NCBI RefSeq assembly: GCF_039655865.1
Contig: NZ_JBBYXL010000003.1
Location: forward strand, 248,001-312,000
DNA length: 64,000 bases
Origin: Prosthecobacter sp. SYSU 5D2
GTDB taxonomy: Bacteria > Verrucomicrobiota > Verrucomicrobiia > Verrucomicrobiales > Verrucomicrobiaceae
Reading direction: 5' to 3'
A program made the translations under genes and the position numbers. The notes under the pieces are model-generated. The model was not told the origin of the DNA. It did no database searches and saw only the letters and a list, made by a program, of their open reading frames with translations. Below, one piece after another: positions 34,609 to 44,252 of this stretch; positions within the stretch are counted from its first letter, which is position 1; the number at the start of each line of letters is the position of its first letter.

Positions 34609-36927
34609 TCAGTCTGCTTTTGGGGCTGCCGGGGCAGGTTTCGCCTTGGCTTTCTCCGCCGCCGGAGCGTCCGCCTTCTTGGCAGCCTCAGGCTTTGCAG
34701 CAGGAGGTGCATCCGCTTTCTTCGCCTCAGCCTTGGACTCAACTTTTTTGGCTTCCGGCTTCGCCGCATCTTTCTTCGGCTCCTCTTTCTTGGCAGGGGC
34801 TGGAGCAGGGGCTGGCGCTGGCGGCGCGGCCGGAGGCGGAGCGGTCAGTTTGGCGATCTCAGCCTCGCTCAGCCCCACATTCACTTTCAGTCCAGGAAGC
34901 TTGCCTTCCAGGGCAGTTGCGCCTGCCTTGGTCACACCCGTCTGCCAGACGAACAGCTTCTTCAGCCCTTTGGCCCCGGCCAGAGCCGCAATGCCAGCAT
35001 CCGTCGTCTTCGTGCCATACAGGTTCAGGTATTCCAGCTTCTGCAGCGTGGCGATTTTGGCCAGACCGGCATCGCTCATCTTGGTGTTCTCCAAGTGCAG
35101 ACGCTCCAGGGCTGTCATCTTCGCCAGCGTCTCAGCCCCCGCATCCGTCACCTTGCTGCGGGCAAGATCCACCCAGATCACATGCTTGGCAATGGGCTCC
35201 AGCAGCGCCAGCTCCGCATCCCCAAACTTGTCCGTCGCATTGATCACGCTCAGGCGCAGCTGCTCCGTATCCTGCGCCAGCGGCATCAGGGACGCATTCA
35301 GCGCCTGGATCTTCGCGGTGATCTCAGCCACCTGCTTTTTCTCAGCATCCGTCAGCGGCGCAGGCTTGCTGTCATCCACCTTGGCCACCTTAGCGCCAGC
35401 TTTTGGCAGACCTTTGCCCAAAACCAGAGCCAGAGCAGACTCCACATCCGGCGTCGCTTTCACAGAGGCCACCGTCGCCGTTTCAGAGGCGCCGTTGGCG
35501 ATCCACCACTTCAGCAAAGCCAGTTCTTCCTTCGTCACCTGCGGCTCATCGCTCGGTGGCATGTGGTCATCGTCATCCACTGGTAGATTGATGCGCTCCA
35601 GCAGCAGGCTCTCCTCCGGCTTGCCCACCACCACATTCACATCGCCCTCGCTGCCGCCCTTCATGATCGAGGCAAAATCATGCAACTGCAGCTTGCCCTT
35701 CTTCTTCTCGGCACCGTGGCAGCTGACGCACTTCGCTTCCATGATCGGCGCGATCACGTCCTTATAAATCACCGCCTTCGCCGCAATCGCCGGGTCAAGC
35801 TTGCCCTTCGCCGCCACAGGGGCTGCCGCTTTCGGCTTCGCCGCCGGGGCCTTCGCCACCGCCGCTGGCTTCGCCGCCGGAGCCTCCTTGCCCAAAAGCA
35901 CCGCCAGCGCAGGCTCCACTTCTGGAGTTGGTTTTGCCGCAGCCACCGTCACCGTATCCGAGGCACCACCGGCGATCCACCAGCGCAGCAGCGCCAGTTC
36001 TTCCTTCGTCACCTGCGGCTCATCGCTCGGTGGCATGTGGTCGTCATCGTCTTCCGGCAGCTTGATGCGGCCGATCAGCAAACTCTCGTCCGGTTTGCCC
36101 GGCACCACATTCACATCGCCCTCGCTGCCGCCTTTCATGATGGAGGCAAAGTCATGCAATTGCAGCTTGCCCTTTTTCTTTTCAGCACCATGGCAGCTCA
36201 CGCATTTCGCTTCCAGGATCGGAGCGATGACATCTTTATAAACCACCGCCTTCGCAGCCACCGCCGCATCCAGCTTGCCAGCAGGCTTTGCCGCCGCCGG
36301 AGCCGCTTTCGCCGCAGGCTTGGCCTCCGCCACCACCGGCGTTGCCGCCACAGCCACCGGCTTCGCATCATCCTCAGCCGTCCAGCCGGTATTGATCTGT
36401 GCCCCCGGGAGCTTGGCCTTCAGCTGCGCCACACCCGCCTTCGTCACTCCGGTCTGCCACAAATACAGCGCTTTCAGCTTCGTCAGTCCGGCCAGCTTCT
36501 GCGCCCCGGCATCCGTCACCTTCGTGTTGTACAAATTCAGGTATTCCAGCGCTGCCAGCCCCTTCAGGTGATCCAGCCCCGCATCCGTGATGCCGGTATT
36601 CTCCAGATGCAGTTCCGTCAGGTTCTTCATCGGTGCCAGCGCAGCCAGCCCGGCATCCGTCACCTTCGTGCGGGCCAGATCCACCGAGGTGATCTTTTCC
36701 GCCGCAGGTGCCAGCGCAGCCAGCCCCGCATCGTTAAAATCCTTGGCCACATTCAGCGCGGTAAACCGGTAGGCCTTGCCATCCGCAGCCACTGGCATCA
36801 GCGATGCCCCCGTGGCATTCACCTTGTCCACGACCGCCTTAAAGGCTGGGTCAGGCGCAGGTTTGTCGGCAGCCGTGGCAAAGGATGCCAGCGCCAGAAG
36901 GCAGATCAATGAGTGACAGAATCGCAT
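34609..36927 (-). CDS. Leucine-rich-repeat / double c-type cytochrome protein with mirrored architecture
   Basis: A 772-residue secreted protein (signal MRFCHSLICLLALASFATA). Order: LRR block A (about 40-185), Ala/Pro/Lys linker, cytochrome domain B1 (CVSCH at 242-246), linker, cytochrome domain B2 (CVSCH at 400-404), LRR block A' (about 530-690), and an Ala/Pro/Lys-rich tail. Each cytochrome has KCVSCHGAEKKKGK, then DDDDHMPPSDEPQ giving a likely Met ligand, and a WWIA(N)GAS end; this is the planctomycete-type cytochrome c. B1 and B2 differ at few positions. The two LRR blocks share DLAR(T/S)KVTDAG, HLENT, LEYLNLY and WQTGVTKAG, so the whole chain is a mirrored A-B-B-A duplication. Function unknown; LRR units usually bind proteins. 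Confidence 0.9.
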   Translation of the reverse strand: MRFCHSLICLLALASFATAADKPAPDPAFKAVVDKVNATGASLMPVAADGKAYRFTALNVAKDFNDAGLAALAPAAEKITSVDLARTKVTDAGLAALAPMKNLTELHLENTGITDAGLDHLKGLAALEYLNLYNTKVTDAGAQKLAGLTKLKALYLWQTGVTKAGVAQLKAKLPGAQINTGWTAEDDAKPVAVAATPVVAEAKPAAKAAPAAAKPAGKLDAAVAAKAVVYKDVIAPILEAKCVSCHGAEKKKGKLQLHDFASIMKGGSEGDVNVVPGKPDESLLIGRIKLPEDDDDHMPPSDEPQVTKEELALLRWWIAGGASDTVTVAAAKPTPEVEPALAVLLGKEAPAAKPAAVAKAPAAKPKAAAPVAAKGKLDPAIAAKAVIYKDVIAPIMEAKCVSCHGAEKKKGKLQLHDFASIMKGGSEGDVNVVVGKPEESLLLERINLPVDDDDHMPPSDEPQVTKEELALLKWWIANGASETATVASVKATPDVESALALVLGKGLPKAGAKVAKVDDSKPAPLTDAEKKQVAEITAKIQALNASLMPLAQDTEQLRLSVINATDKFGDAELALLEPIAKHVIWVDLARSKVTDAGAETLAKMTALERLHLENTKMSDAGLAKIATLQKLEYLNLYGTKTTDAGIAALAGAKGLKKLFVWQTGVTKAGATALEGKLPGLKVNVGLSEAEIAKLTAPPPAAPPAPAPAPAPAKKEEPKKDAAKPEAKKVESKAEAKKADAPPAAKPEAAKKADAPAAEKAKAKPAPAAPKAD
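35500..36280 (-). repeat. Internal tandem duplication within the LRR-cytochrome gene
   Basis: Two near-identical DNA blocks, offset by 474 bases, encode the two cytochrome domains. The blocks begin near 35500 and 35975 and run about 290 bases each; matching segments include TTCGTCACCTGCGGCTCATC. The high DNA identity points to recent duplication or ongoing gene conversion. Confidence 0.85.
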
Positions 36928-36972
36928 ACGTAAATGGTGTGGGTGGTATAGAACGCAGAAAGTTCGTTGGAA

Positions 36973-38184
36973 TTACGGCTGTCCTTTCAAAAGAGCATCA
37001 ACCGCCGTCTTCGTCTCAGCAGGAAACTCCGCCTCGGCGACCTTCAGGGTATTCGAGGCCCCCTGCTGCACCCACCAGCGGATGAGCATCATTTCTTCTG
37101 GCGTGAGCTGCTCTTTGCCCTCAGGCGGCATGTGCTCGTCATCATCCTCCGGCAGGTCAATTCGCTGGATGCTCAGGCTTTCTGCAGGTTTGCCCGCCAC
37201 AAAATTGGCCCCGTTCTCGCCGCCCTGCATCGCCAGTTCATAGGTGTCCATTCGTAGATCTCCCTTGGACTTGTCTTCATTGTGGCACTGGTTGCACTTC
37301 GCTTCCAGGATCGGCAAAATCACATGCTGGAACACCAGTTTCTCCTTCGCCGCCTCGGCGATTCCGCCCAATACCGGAGCAGGTGGCTGCACCGGTACCG
37401 TATCCGATGTTGTGGGCGTCATCGGCTCCACGGGCTTGCCCGCCGTTTCACCAGCCGCAGGCGTCACCACAGGCACCTGTCCAGGCGGCGGATTTGGCAG
37501 CGGTGCGGGCGCAGGATCAGGCAGCGGCGCAGGCTTCACCGGCTTCGGTTTTTCCACAAAGCCCAGCATCCACTTCTCCATCGCCACCGTCTGGCTCTTC
37601 ATCGGTTCCGGCATGTGTTCGGTCAGAAACTTGCTCCCATGGGACATGTTTCCGCCAAAGTGCGCGCCCAAGCCCATCACGCCAAACGACAGGAAAAACA
37701 CCGCCCGGTAGCCATGCAGCATGTCAAAGCTCCCCTTGCCCATCGCCAGCAGCCGGATCACCAGCGCCACCAGCACCCCCGTCGTCCCCACCAGAGCCAA
37801 AGTCTGGTGCAGGGTAAAATTGCCCCCCTCATACCCGCCCTCACGGCTCAGCATGATCCCCGCCAGCACCGCCAGCACCGATCCCGCCGCGCCGATCCAC
37901 AGGATAAACAGAGCCGAAAGCCCCATGGATTCCTCCCCCTTCCTGGTCAGGCACATCAGCTCCATCAGGCATAGCACCAACAGCGCGCCCACGGGCAGGT
38001 GCAGCAGGATCGGGTGGAACCTGCCCACAAACAGCACCATCGTCTCCGCCTCCGCTGCGGGTTTTTCATACATCGGTGGAAATGCCACCAGCCCGGCGAT
38101 GAAACCGGCGATCAGCAATAACGTCGCCACCCAGGTGCCTGTGAAAGACCTGGGGGTGCCGAAATCATTGGAGGAATAAGACAT
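36973..38184 (-). CDS. Membrane protein with DUF2231-like region and a C-terminal cytochrome c domain
   Basis: A 403-residue protein. Five hydrophobic segments lie in the first 180 residues (about 17-36, 50-78, 88-112, 126-148, 160-177), with VGRFHPILLHLPVGALLVL, the His-Pro-His-Pro pattern of DUF2231 membrane proteins. A Pro-rich linker (about 212-275) follows, then a c-type cytochrome domain with CNQCH (297-301) and DDDEHMPPEGK as the Met ligand motif. The cytochrome domain is homologous to B1/B2 of the next gene. It is the first gene of the minus-strand run; 45 bases separate it from the LRR-cytochrome gene. It probably anchors electron transfer at the membrane (inference). Confidence 0.85.
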   Translation of the reverse strand: MSYSSNDFGTPRSFTGTWVATLLLIAGFIAGLVAFPPMYEKPAAEAETMVLFVGRFHPILLHLPVGALLVLCLMELMCLTRKGEESMGLSALFILWIGAAGSVLAVLAGIMLSREGGYEGGNFTLHQTLALVGTTGVLVALVIRLLAMGKGSFDMLHGYRAVFFLSFGVMGLGAHFGGNMSHGSKFLTEHMPEPMKSQTVAMEKWMLGFVEKPKPVKPAPLPDPAPAPLPNPPPGQVPVVTPAAGETAGKPVEPMTPTTSDTVPVQPPAPVLGGIAEAAKEKLVFQHVILPILEAKCNQCHNEDKSKGDLRMDTYELAMQGGENGANFVAGKPAESLSIQRIDLPEDDDEHMPPEGKEQLTPEEMMLIRWWVQQGASNTLKVAEAEFPAETKTAVDALLKGQP

Positions 38185-38401
38185 GGTTGGTTGGAATGAA
38201 TGCTCGCTGTGTCCAGGATTATCAACGCCGTTCTCACGCAGATTCGATCAGTTTAGTCATGCCTCATCGTGCAGTTTTCATGTCCAATGCACGCCTTTCC
38301 GCCCGCGTTCACAAAATTGGAACATCCTGGCACAGTCCCCGCGCACAGATCGCCCTTTGTAAAAGTCGCCTTCCGTCCGCACCTACCGCATCGTCCAGAT
38401 C

Positions 38402-38773
38402 ATGGACACCCAAGAATCCCTCTATGAACGGCTGGGCGGTTCCGCAGGCGTTGAAACCCTCGTCGAAGCCTTCTACATCCGCGTCCTCGCCGATCCCGAA
38501 CTCGCCCCCTTTTTCCGCGACTCTTCCATTGAGCGGCTGCAAAAAATGCAGACCGAGTTCTTCAATCGCGCCCTCGGCGGCCCCATTGCCTACTCCGGCC
38601 GCCCCCTTGCCCACGTGCATCATGGCAAAGGTATCACCCGCCGCCACTTCGCCCTTTTTGTCGGCCACCTGCTGGAAACCCTCAAGGACTACGGCTGCGA
38701 AGACCGGGAGACCGATGAAGTCATCGAGCACATCAACACCTTCGCCAACGAGATCACCGGCACCTCCTACTGA
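38402..38773 (+). CDS. glbN: Truncated hemoglobin, group I
   Basis: A 123-residue 2-on-2 globin. The group I pattern is visible: LYERLGGSAGVETLVEAFY near the start (with Tyr B10 in AFY), FFRDSSIERLQKMQTEFF, then ALGGPIAYSGRPLAHVHHGKGI around the proximal His, and FALFVGHLLETL. These proteins bind O2 or NO. It has no obvious partner in the neighbourhood; the gene stop overlaps the convergent ABC permease stop by 7 bases (38767-38773). Upstream there are about 215 gene-free bases after the cytochrome operon start. Confidence 0.92.
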   Translation: MDTQESLYERLGGSAGVETLVEAFYIRVLADPELAPFFRDSSIERLQKMQTEFFNRALGGPIAYSGRPLAHVHHGKGITRRHFALFVGHLLETLKDYGCEDRETDEVIEHINTFANEITGTSY

Positions 38774-39894
38774 CGCCCCAGCCGCACATCCATCCACACC
38801 GCAGCCAGCAGTACACTGCCCCGTACCACCAGCTTGTACTCGGGTGAAACTGACATCAGCGTCATCCCATTGAGCAGCGTCGCCATGATCAGAGCCCCCG
38901 CCAGCACCCCCAGCACCGTTCCCCTTCCCCCGCGCAAACTGACCCCGCCGATCACACACGCCGCCACCGCGTCCAGCTCCATCCATTCGCCAATGTCCGT
39001 GGTCGAGTTTCCCGTATAGGATGTGATCATAAACCCAGTGACCGCCACAATCGCCCCCATCATGGCAAACGCGCCGATGACCACCTTCCCCACCGGCACA
39101 CCGGAGACCAGCGCCGCCTCCGGATTTCCCCCGATGGCATAGAGATAACGCCCAAAGGCCGTGTGCTGCGTCAGCAGATACACCCCCAGCGCCACCATTC
39201 CAAAAATCACCGCTGGCAGCGGAATTCCCCGAAACTGGTTCGTCACGATCACGAACAGCATCACCGCCTGGGCCGCGATGAAGACCTTCATAAAAGCTGT
39301 CTCGCCGCTCTCTGTTTCGAACCCGTTCGCCCGCCGCTGCCTGCGTCCAAGCACCGTCGCCACCGCCAGCACAGCCACCACACCAATGCCCAGCGCATAC
39401 CCCGCCATTGGCGGCAGATAAAAAGTGCTGATCAGCGAATACACATTCGTCTGCCCGCCCGCCACCACCGGCACCGTCTGGTTTTGGATCACCAGCCAGA
39501 ACAGGCCTCGATAGACCAGCAAACCGGCGAGTGTCACAATGAAAGCCGGGATGCGCTCCTTCACAATCAGCACCCCTTTCCCCCACCAAATGAGAAGGCC
39601 CGCAGCCAGCCCGATCCCCAGCCCCACTGGCGCAGGCAGTCCCGCCTTCGTCGTCAAAACCGTTGCAATCCCGCTCAGCAGCGCCAGTCCGCTCCCCACG
39701 GACAGATCAATGTGCCCCGGCAAAATCACCAGCAGCATCCCCATCGCCAGCGTCGCCGTGATGGACAGCTCCGTCATCAGCAATGACAGGTTCCGCGAGC
39801 CGAGAAAATTCGGCTCCGCCACGGCAAAAAAACCGCAGATCCCCAGCAGCGCCAGGGCAATCGAAAAATCGCGTATGGAGGACGTGCGCGTCAT
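38767..39894 (-). CDS. Sugar ABC transporter permease, RbsC/XylH-like
   Basis: A 375-residue polytopic protein of the monosaccharide-transport permease family (BPD_transp_2): about ten TM segments, LPGHIDLSVGSGLALLSG, IPAFIVTLAGLLVYRGLFW and GVSLRGGRGTVLGVLAGALIMATLLNGM, the conserved blocks of XylH/RbsC. These subunits carry xylose, ribose or similar sugars with a periplasmic binding protein and an ATPase. Neither is adjacent: the flanking genes are typA (upstream, same strand, 72 bases) and the convergent globin. The long insertion in the middle (RRQRRANGFETESGE) is charged and cytosolic. The start MTRTSSIRDFS is used; the frame opens 19 codons earlier. Confidence 0.88.
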   Translation of the reverse strand: MTRTSSIRDFSIALALLGICGFFAVAEPNFLGSRNLSLLMTELSITATLAMGMLLVILPGHIDLSVGSGLALLSGIATVLTTKAGLPAPVGLGIGLAAGLLIWWGKGVLIVKERIPAFIVTLAGLLVYRGLFWLVIQNQTVPVVAGGQTNVYSLISTFYLPPMAGYALGIGVVAVLAVATVLGRRQRRANGFETESGETAFMKVFIAAQAVMLFVIVTNQFRGIPLPAVIFGMVALGVYLLTQHTAFGRYLYAIGGNPEAALVSGVPVGKVVIGAFAMMGAIVAVTGFMITSYTGNSTTDIGEWMELDAVAACVIGGVSLRGGRGTVLGVLAGALIMATLLNGMTLMSVSPEYKLVVRGSVLLAAVWMDVRLGRQ

Positions 39895-39966
39895 GGAAAA
39901 GCGTCGGAAAAACGGATTAACTACCCGTTTCTTCGACGCACTCCAAGACAAACCTCACTCCCGCCA

Positions 39967-41811
<1,845 letters not shown>

Positions 41812-42030
41812 TAGAAGGGCGTATGGGGGAAGGGGCGCGGAGACTAGCAGGTTTCAGGCCTTTGGCAAACGTACGTTTCGTTTCATTCCCCCTGGAATCC
41901 GCCCAACCACCTTTCCAACAAGCCCAAAAGCCACTCTCCCTTCTAAAAAAATCTTCCTCCCCCCAGTCTCTCTACCCCTTTCCAATCCCCCGCATACTAG
42001 ACACTTCGCCATTCGTTTCCGCTCGCAGGA

Positions 42031-42058
42031 TCATTCGTCATTCGTCATTCGTCATTCG
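42031..42058 (+). repeat. Four tandem copies of the heptamer TCATTCG
   Basis: Four exact 7-base units directly upstream of the metallo-hydrolase ATG at 42064. A single copy with a similar context (ATCATTCGTCATT) occurs near 50227. Repeats of this kind can change copy number; no ribosome site is visible between the repeat and the ATG. Confidence 0.85.
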
Positions 42059-42063
42059 CCCCC

Positions 42064-42945
42064 ATGCTCCTCCCCCTTCAGCAAGACGCCCCCCTCCTCC
42101 ACGACATCGCCAGCGTCCCTTCGGATCAAAACCGCCTCGATCTCTGGTGGCTCGGCCAGAGCGGGTTCCTCATCAAATGGGCAGACCATTCCTTCCTCTT
42201 CGATCCCTACCTCTCCGATTCCCTGACGAAAAAATACGCCACCACGGACAAACCCCACGTCCGCATGACCGCCCGCTGCCTGGATCCCGCCCATCTCACA
42301 GGCCTCACCCTCGTCACCGCCAGCCACCTCCACACGGACCACCTCGACGCCGAAACCCTCATTCCCATCGCTCACTCCCATCCCGGACTCCCGCTCTTCC
42401 TTCCCGGCCCCATCATCCCCGATGCCCAGGCCCGCCTCGGCGATGCCCCTTTCACCTACCTCCCGCTCACCCACGGCCAGCGCCATCAGGAAAAAGACTG
42501 GTCCATCGAAGGCGTCGCCGCCGCCCATAACGACCTCAAGACTGATGACCAGGGCCGCCATCACTACATCGGCTTCATCCTCCGCTGCGGCCCCTTCACC
42601 CTCTACCACAGCGGCGACACCCTCTGGCACGACGGTCTCATCGAAACCCTCCGCCCTTTCGGGTGCGACCTCATGCTCCTGCCCATCAATGGCAACAAGC
42701 CCGAGCGCCGCGTCGCCGGCAACCTCAACGGCACCGAAGCCGCCGCCCTCGCCAAAGCCTGCCGCGCCCGCCTCGTCGTCCCCTGCCATTACGACATGTT
42801 CGAATTTAACACCGTCACGCCCGAGGAATTTCAGCACGCCTGCGCCCGCCTCCATCAGCCTCATCGCATCCTTCAGAATGGCGAAAAACTGACCCTGTTC
42901 AGGCAAACAGATGCGTCAGTGGTTGCCCCTTGTCTGCCACGGTAA
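42064..42945 (+). CDS. UlaG-like metallo-beta-lactamase fold hydrolase
   Basis: A 293-residue protein of the metallo-beta-lactamase superfamily, resembling L-ascorbate-6-phosphate lactonase (UlaG). Motifs: [11 protein letters not shown] with FLFDPYLSD at the start, the metal-binding HLHTDHLDA, then [12 protein letters not shown] and [10 protein letters not shown]. It acts as a hydrolase on a phosphate ester or lactone; the substrate is not known. The C-terminal 15 or so residues overlap the convergent DUF1501 gene by 47 bases, and the family core ends before that. It starts just after the tandem heptamers; the ribosome site is not clear. Confidence 0.85.
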   Translation: MLLPLQQDAPLLHDIASVPSDQNRLDLWWLGQSGFLIKWADHSFLFDPYLSDSLTKKYATTDKPHVRMTARCLDPAHLTGLTLVTASHLHTDHLDAETLIPIAHSHPGLPLFLPGPIIPDAQARLGDAPFTYLPLTHGQRHQEKDWSIEGVAAAHNDLKTDDQGRHHYIGFILRCGPFTLYHSGDTLWHDGLIETLRPFGCDLMLLPINGNKPERRVAGNLNGTEAAALAKACRARLVVPCHYDMFEFNTVTPEEFQHACARLHQPHRILQNGEKLTLFRQTDASVVAPCLPR

Positions 42946-44203
42946 AGGGCCGCTTTGTGGGCGAATAAATCACCTGCTCCAGCGGCAGGCCCAGCGCATA
43001 GGCAATCGTCGCATTCAGGTCCGGCGGGGACACTTTGTTCTCCGTGACCGCCGCACCGTCCTTGTCCGTGGCCCCATACTTCTGCCCGCCCTTGATCCCA
43101 CCGCCGATCAGCACTGAGCTGAATACCGGAAAGTGGTCACGTCCTTGATTCTGGTTGATCTTCGGCGTGCGGCCAAACTCCGAACTGACCACAATCAGCG
43201 TGCTTTCCAGCAGGCCGCGTGCATTCAGGTCCGCCACCAGCGCGCTCAGCGCCGTGTCCAGCACATCACAGAGGCGCGGCGTATTGATAAAATTCGCCGT
43301 GTGGGTATCCCAGCTTCCCAGAGAAACCTCCACAAAACGCACCCCATGCTCCACCAGCCGCCTGGCCAGCAGGCAGCCCTGGCCGAAGCTCTCCTTGCCA
43401 TAGCTCTGCCGCACAGCCTCGCTCTCCTGCGTGAGGTCAAAGGCGCGCAGGTCATCACTCTTCATCAGCCGCACCGCATCATCATACATGTCTGCATAGG
43501 CCTTCACATTGCGGGTCTGCCATTCCGCCTGGAAGGCCTCATCCATGGCGGAGGCCAGATCCCGGCGCATGGCAAAGCGCTCATCCGTCACCCCTTTGGC
43601 CGGGCGCACATTTTGCAGTCCGGCCTCGGGATTGCTCACCATCAGCGGCCCGTGCTTCTTGGCAAAAAAGCCCGCTCCCGGATGGCGGCTGTCATTGCCG
43701 ATGAAAACATACGGCGGCAGTGACGGATTCCCCGCCCCCTGATAAAAGCTCAGCCAGGCACCCAGGCCCGGATGCCGGATCGTGCCGCGCAGACCAAAGC
43801 TCGTGTGCATGTAGTAGTTCGCCTGCTCATGCGCACCGGTGTTCGTGGCCATGGAATTGATCACACAGGCATGCTGCATCTGCCTGGCCATGCGCGGCAG
43901 ATATTCGCCGATCTGGATGCCGTCCGCCTTTGTCTTGATGGCCTTTGTCGCACCCATTACCTCCTTGTTCTCCGGCTTGGGATCCCAGGTGTCCAGATGG
44001 CTCTGGCCGCCCGTCATGTATAAATAAATCACATTGCGCGCGGTCGGCACCTGGCTGGCCGAAGCGGCCCCGGCACCCAGCGCCTTTTGTCTGAACAGGT
44101 GCTCTGCCGCTGGCAGAAGCCCGACGCCTAACAAACTTTTAGCCGTGCCCGCCATGAAACGGCGGCGATCCAGATCCGAATGAGAAGAACGAAGAGCATT
44201 CAT
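42899..44203 (-). CDS. Tat-exported DUF1501 protein (copy A)
   Basis: A 434-residue DUF1501 protein with a Tat signal (DRRRFMAGTAKSLLGVG) and a sulfatase/alkaline-phosphatase-like fold: NVIYLYMTGGQSHLDTWDPKP, HEQANYYMHTSFG, HPGLGAWLSFY, then VVSSEFGRTPKIN near the end. DUF1501 proteins in this phylum accompany PSD1 proteins and are expected in the periplasm; the function of the pair is unknown. The upstream PSD1 gene is 49 bases away on the same strand, so they are co-transcribed. A second DUF1501 gene lies upstream of the PSD1 gene. Confidence 0.9.
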   Translation of the reverse strand: MNALRSSHSDLDRRRFMAGTAKSLLGVGLLPAAEHLFRQKALGAGAASASQVPTARNVIYLYMTGGQSHLDTWDPKPENKEVMGATKAIKTKADGIQIGEYLPRMARQMQHACVINSMATNTGAHEQANYYMHTSFGLRGTIRHPGLGAWLSFYQGAGNPSLPPYVFIGNDSRHPGAGFFAKKHGPLMVSNPEAGLQNVRPAKGVTDERFAMRRDLASAMDEAFQAEWQTRNVKAYADMYDDAVRLMKSDDLRAFDLTQESEAVRQSYGKESFGQGCLLARRLVEHGVRFVEVSLGSWDTHTANFINTPRLCDVLDTALSALVADLNARGLLESTLIVVSSEFGRTPKINQNQGRDHFPVFSSVLIGGGIKGGQKYGATDKDGAAVTENKVSPPDLNATIAYALGLPLEQVIYSPTKRPFTVADKGQPLTHLFA

Positions 44204-44252
44204 GGCGAGTAATGACAGTTGATTGATTGAAATTAAAAGAAGGCCACAGGAC

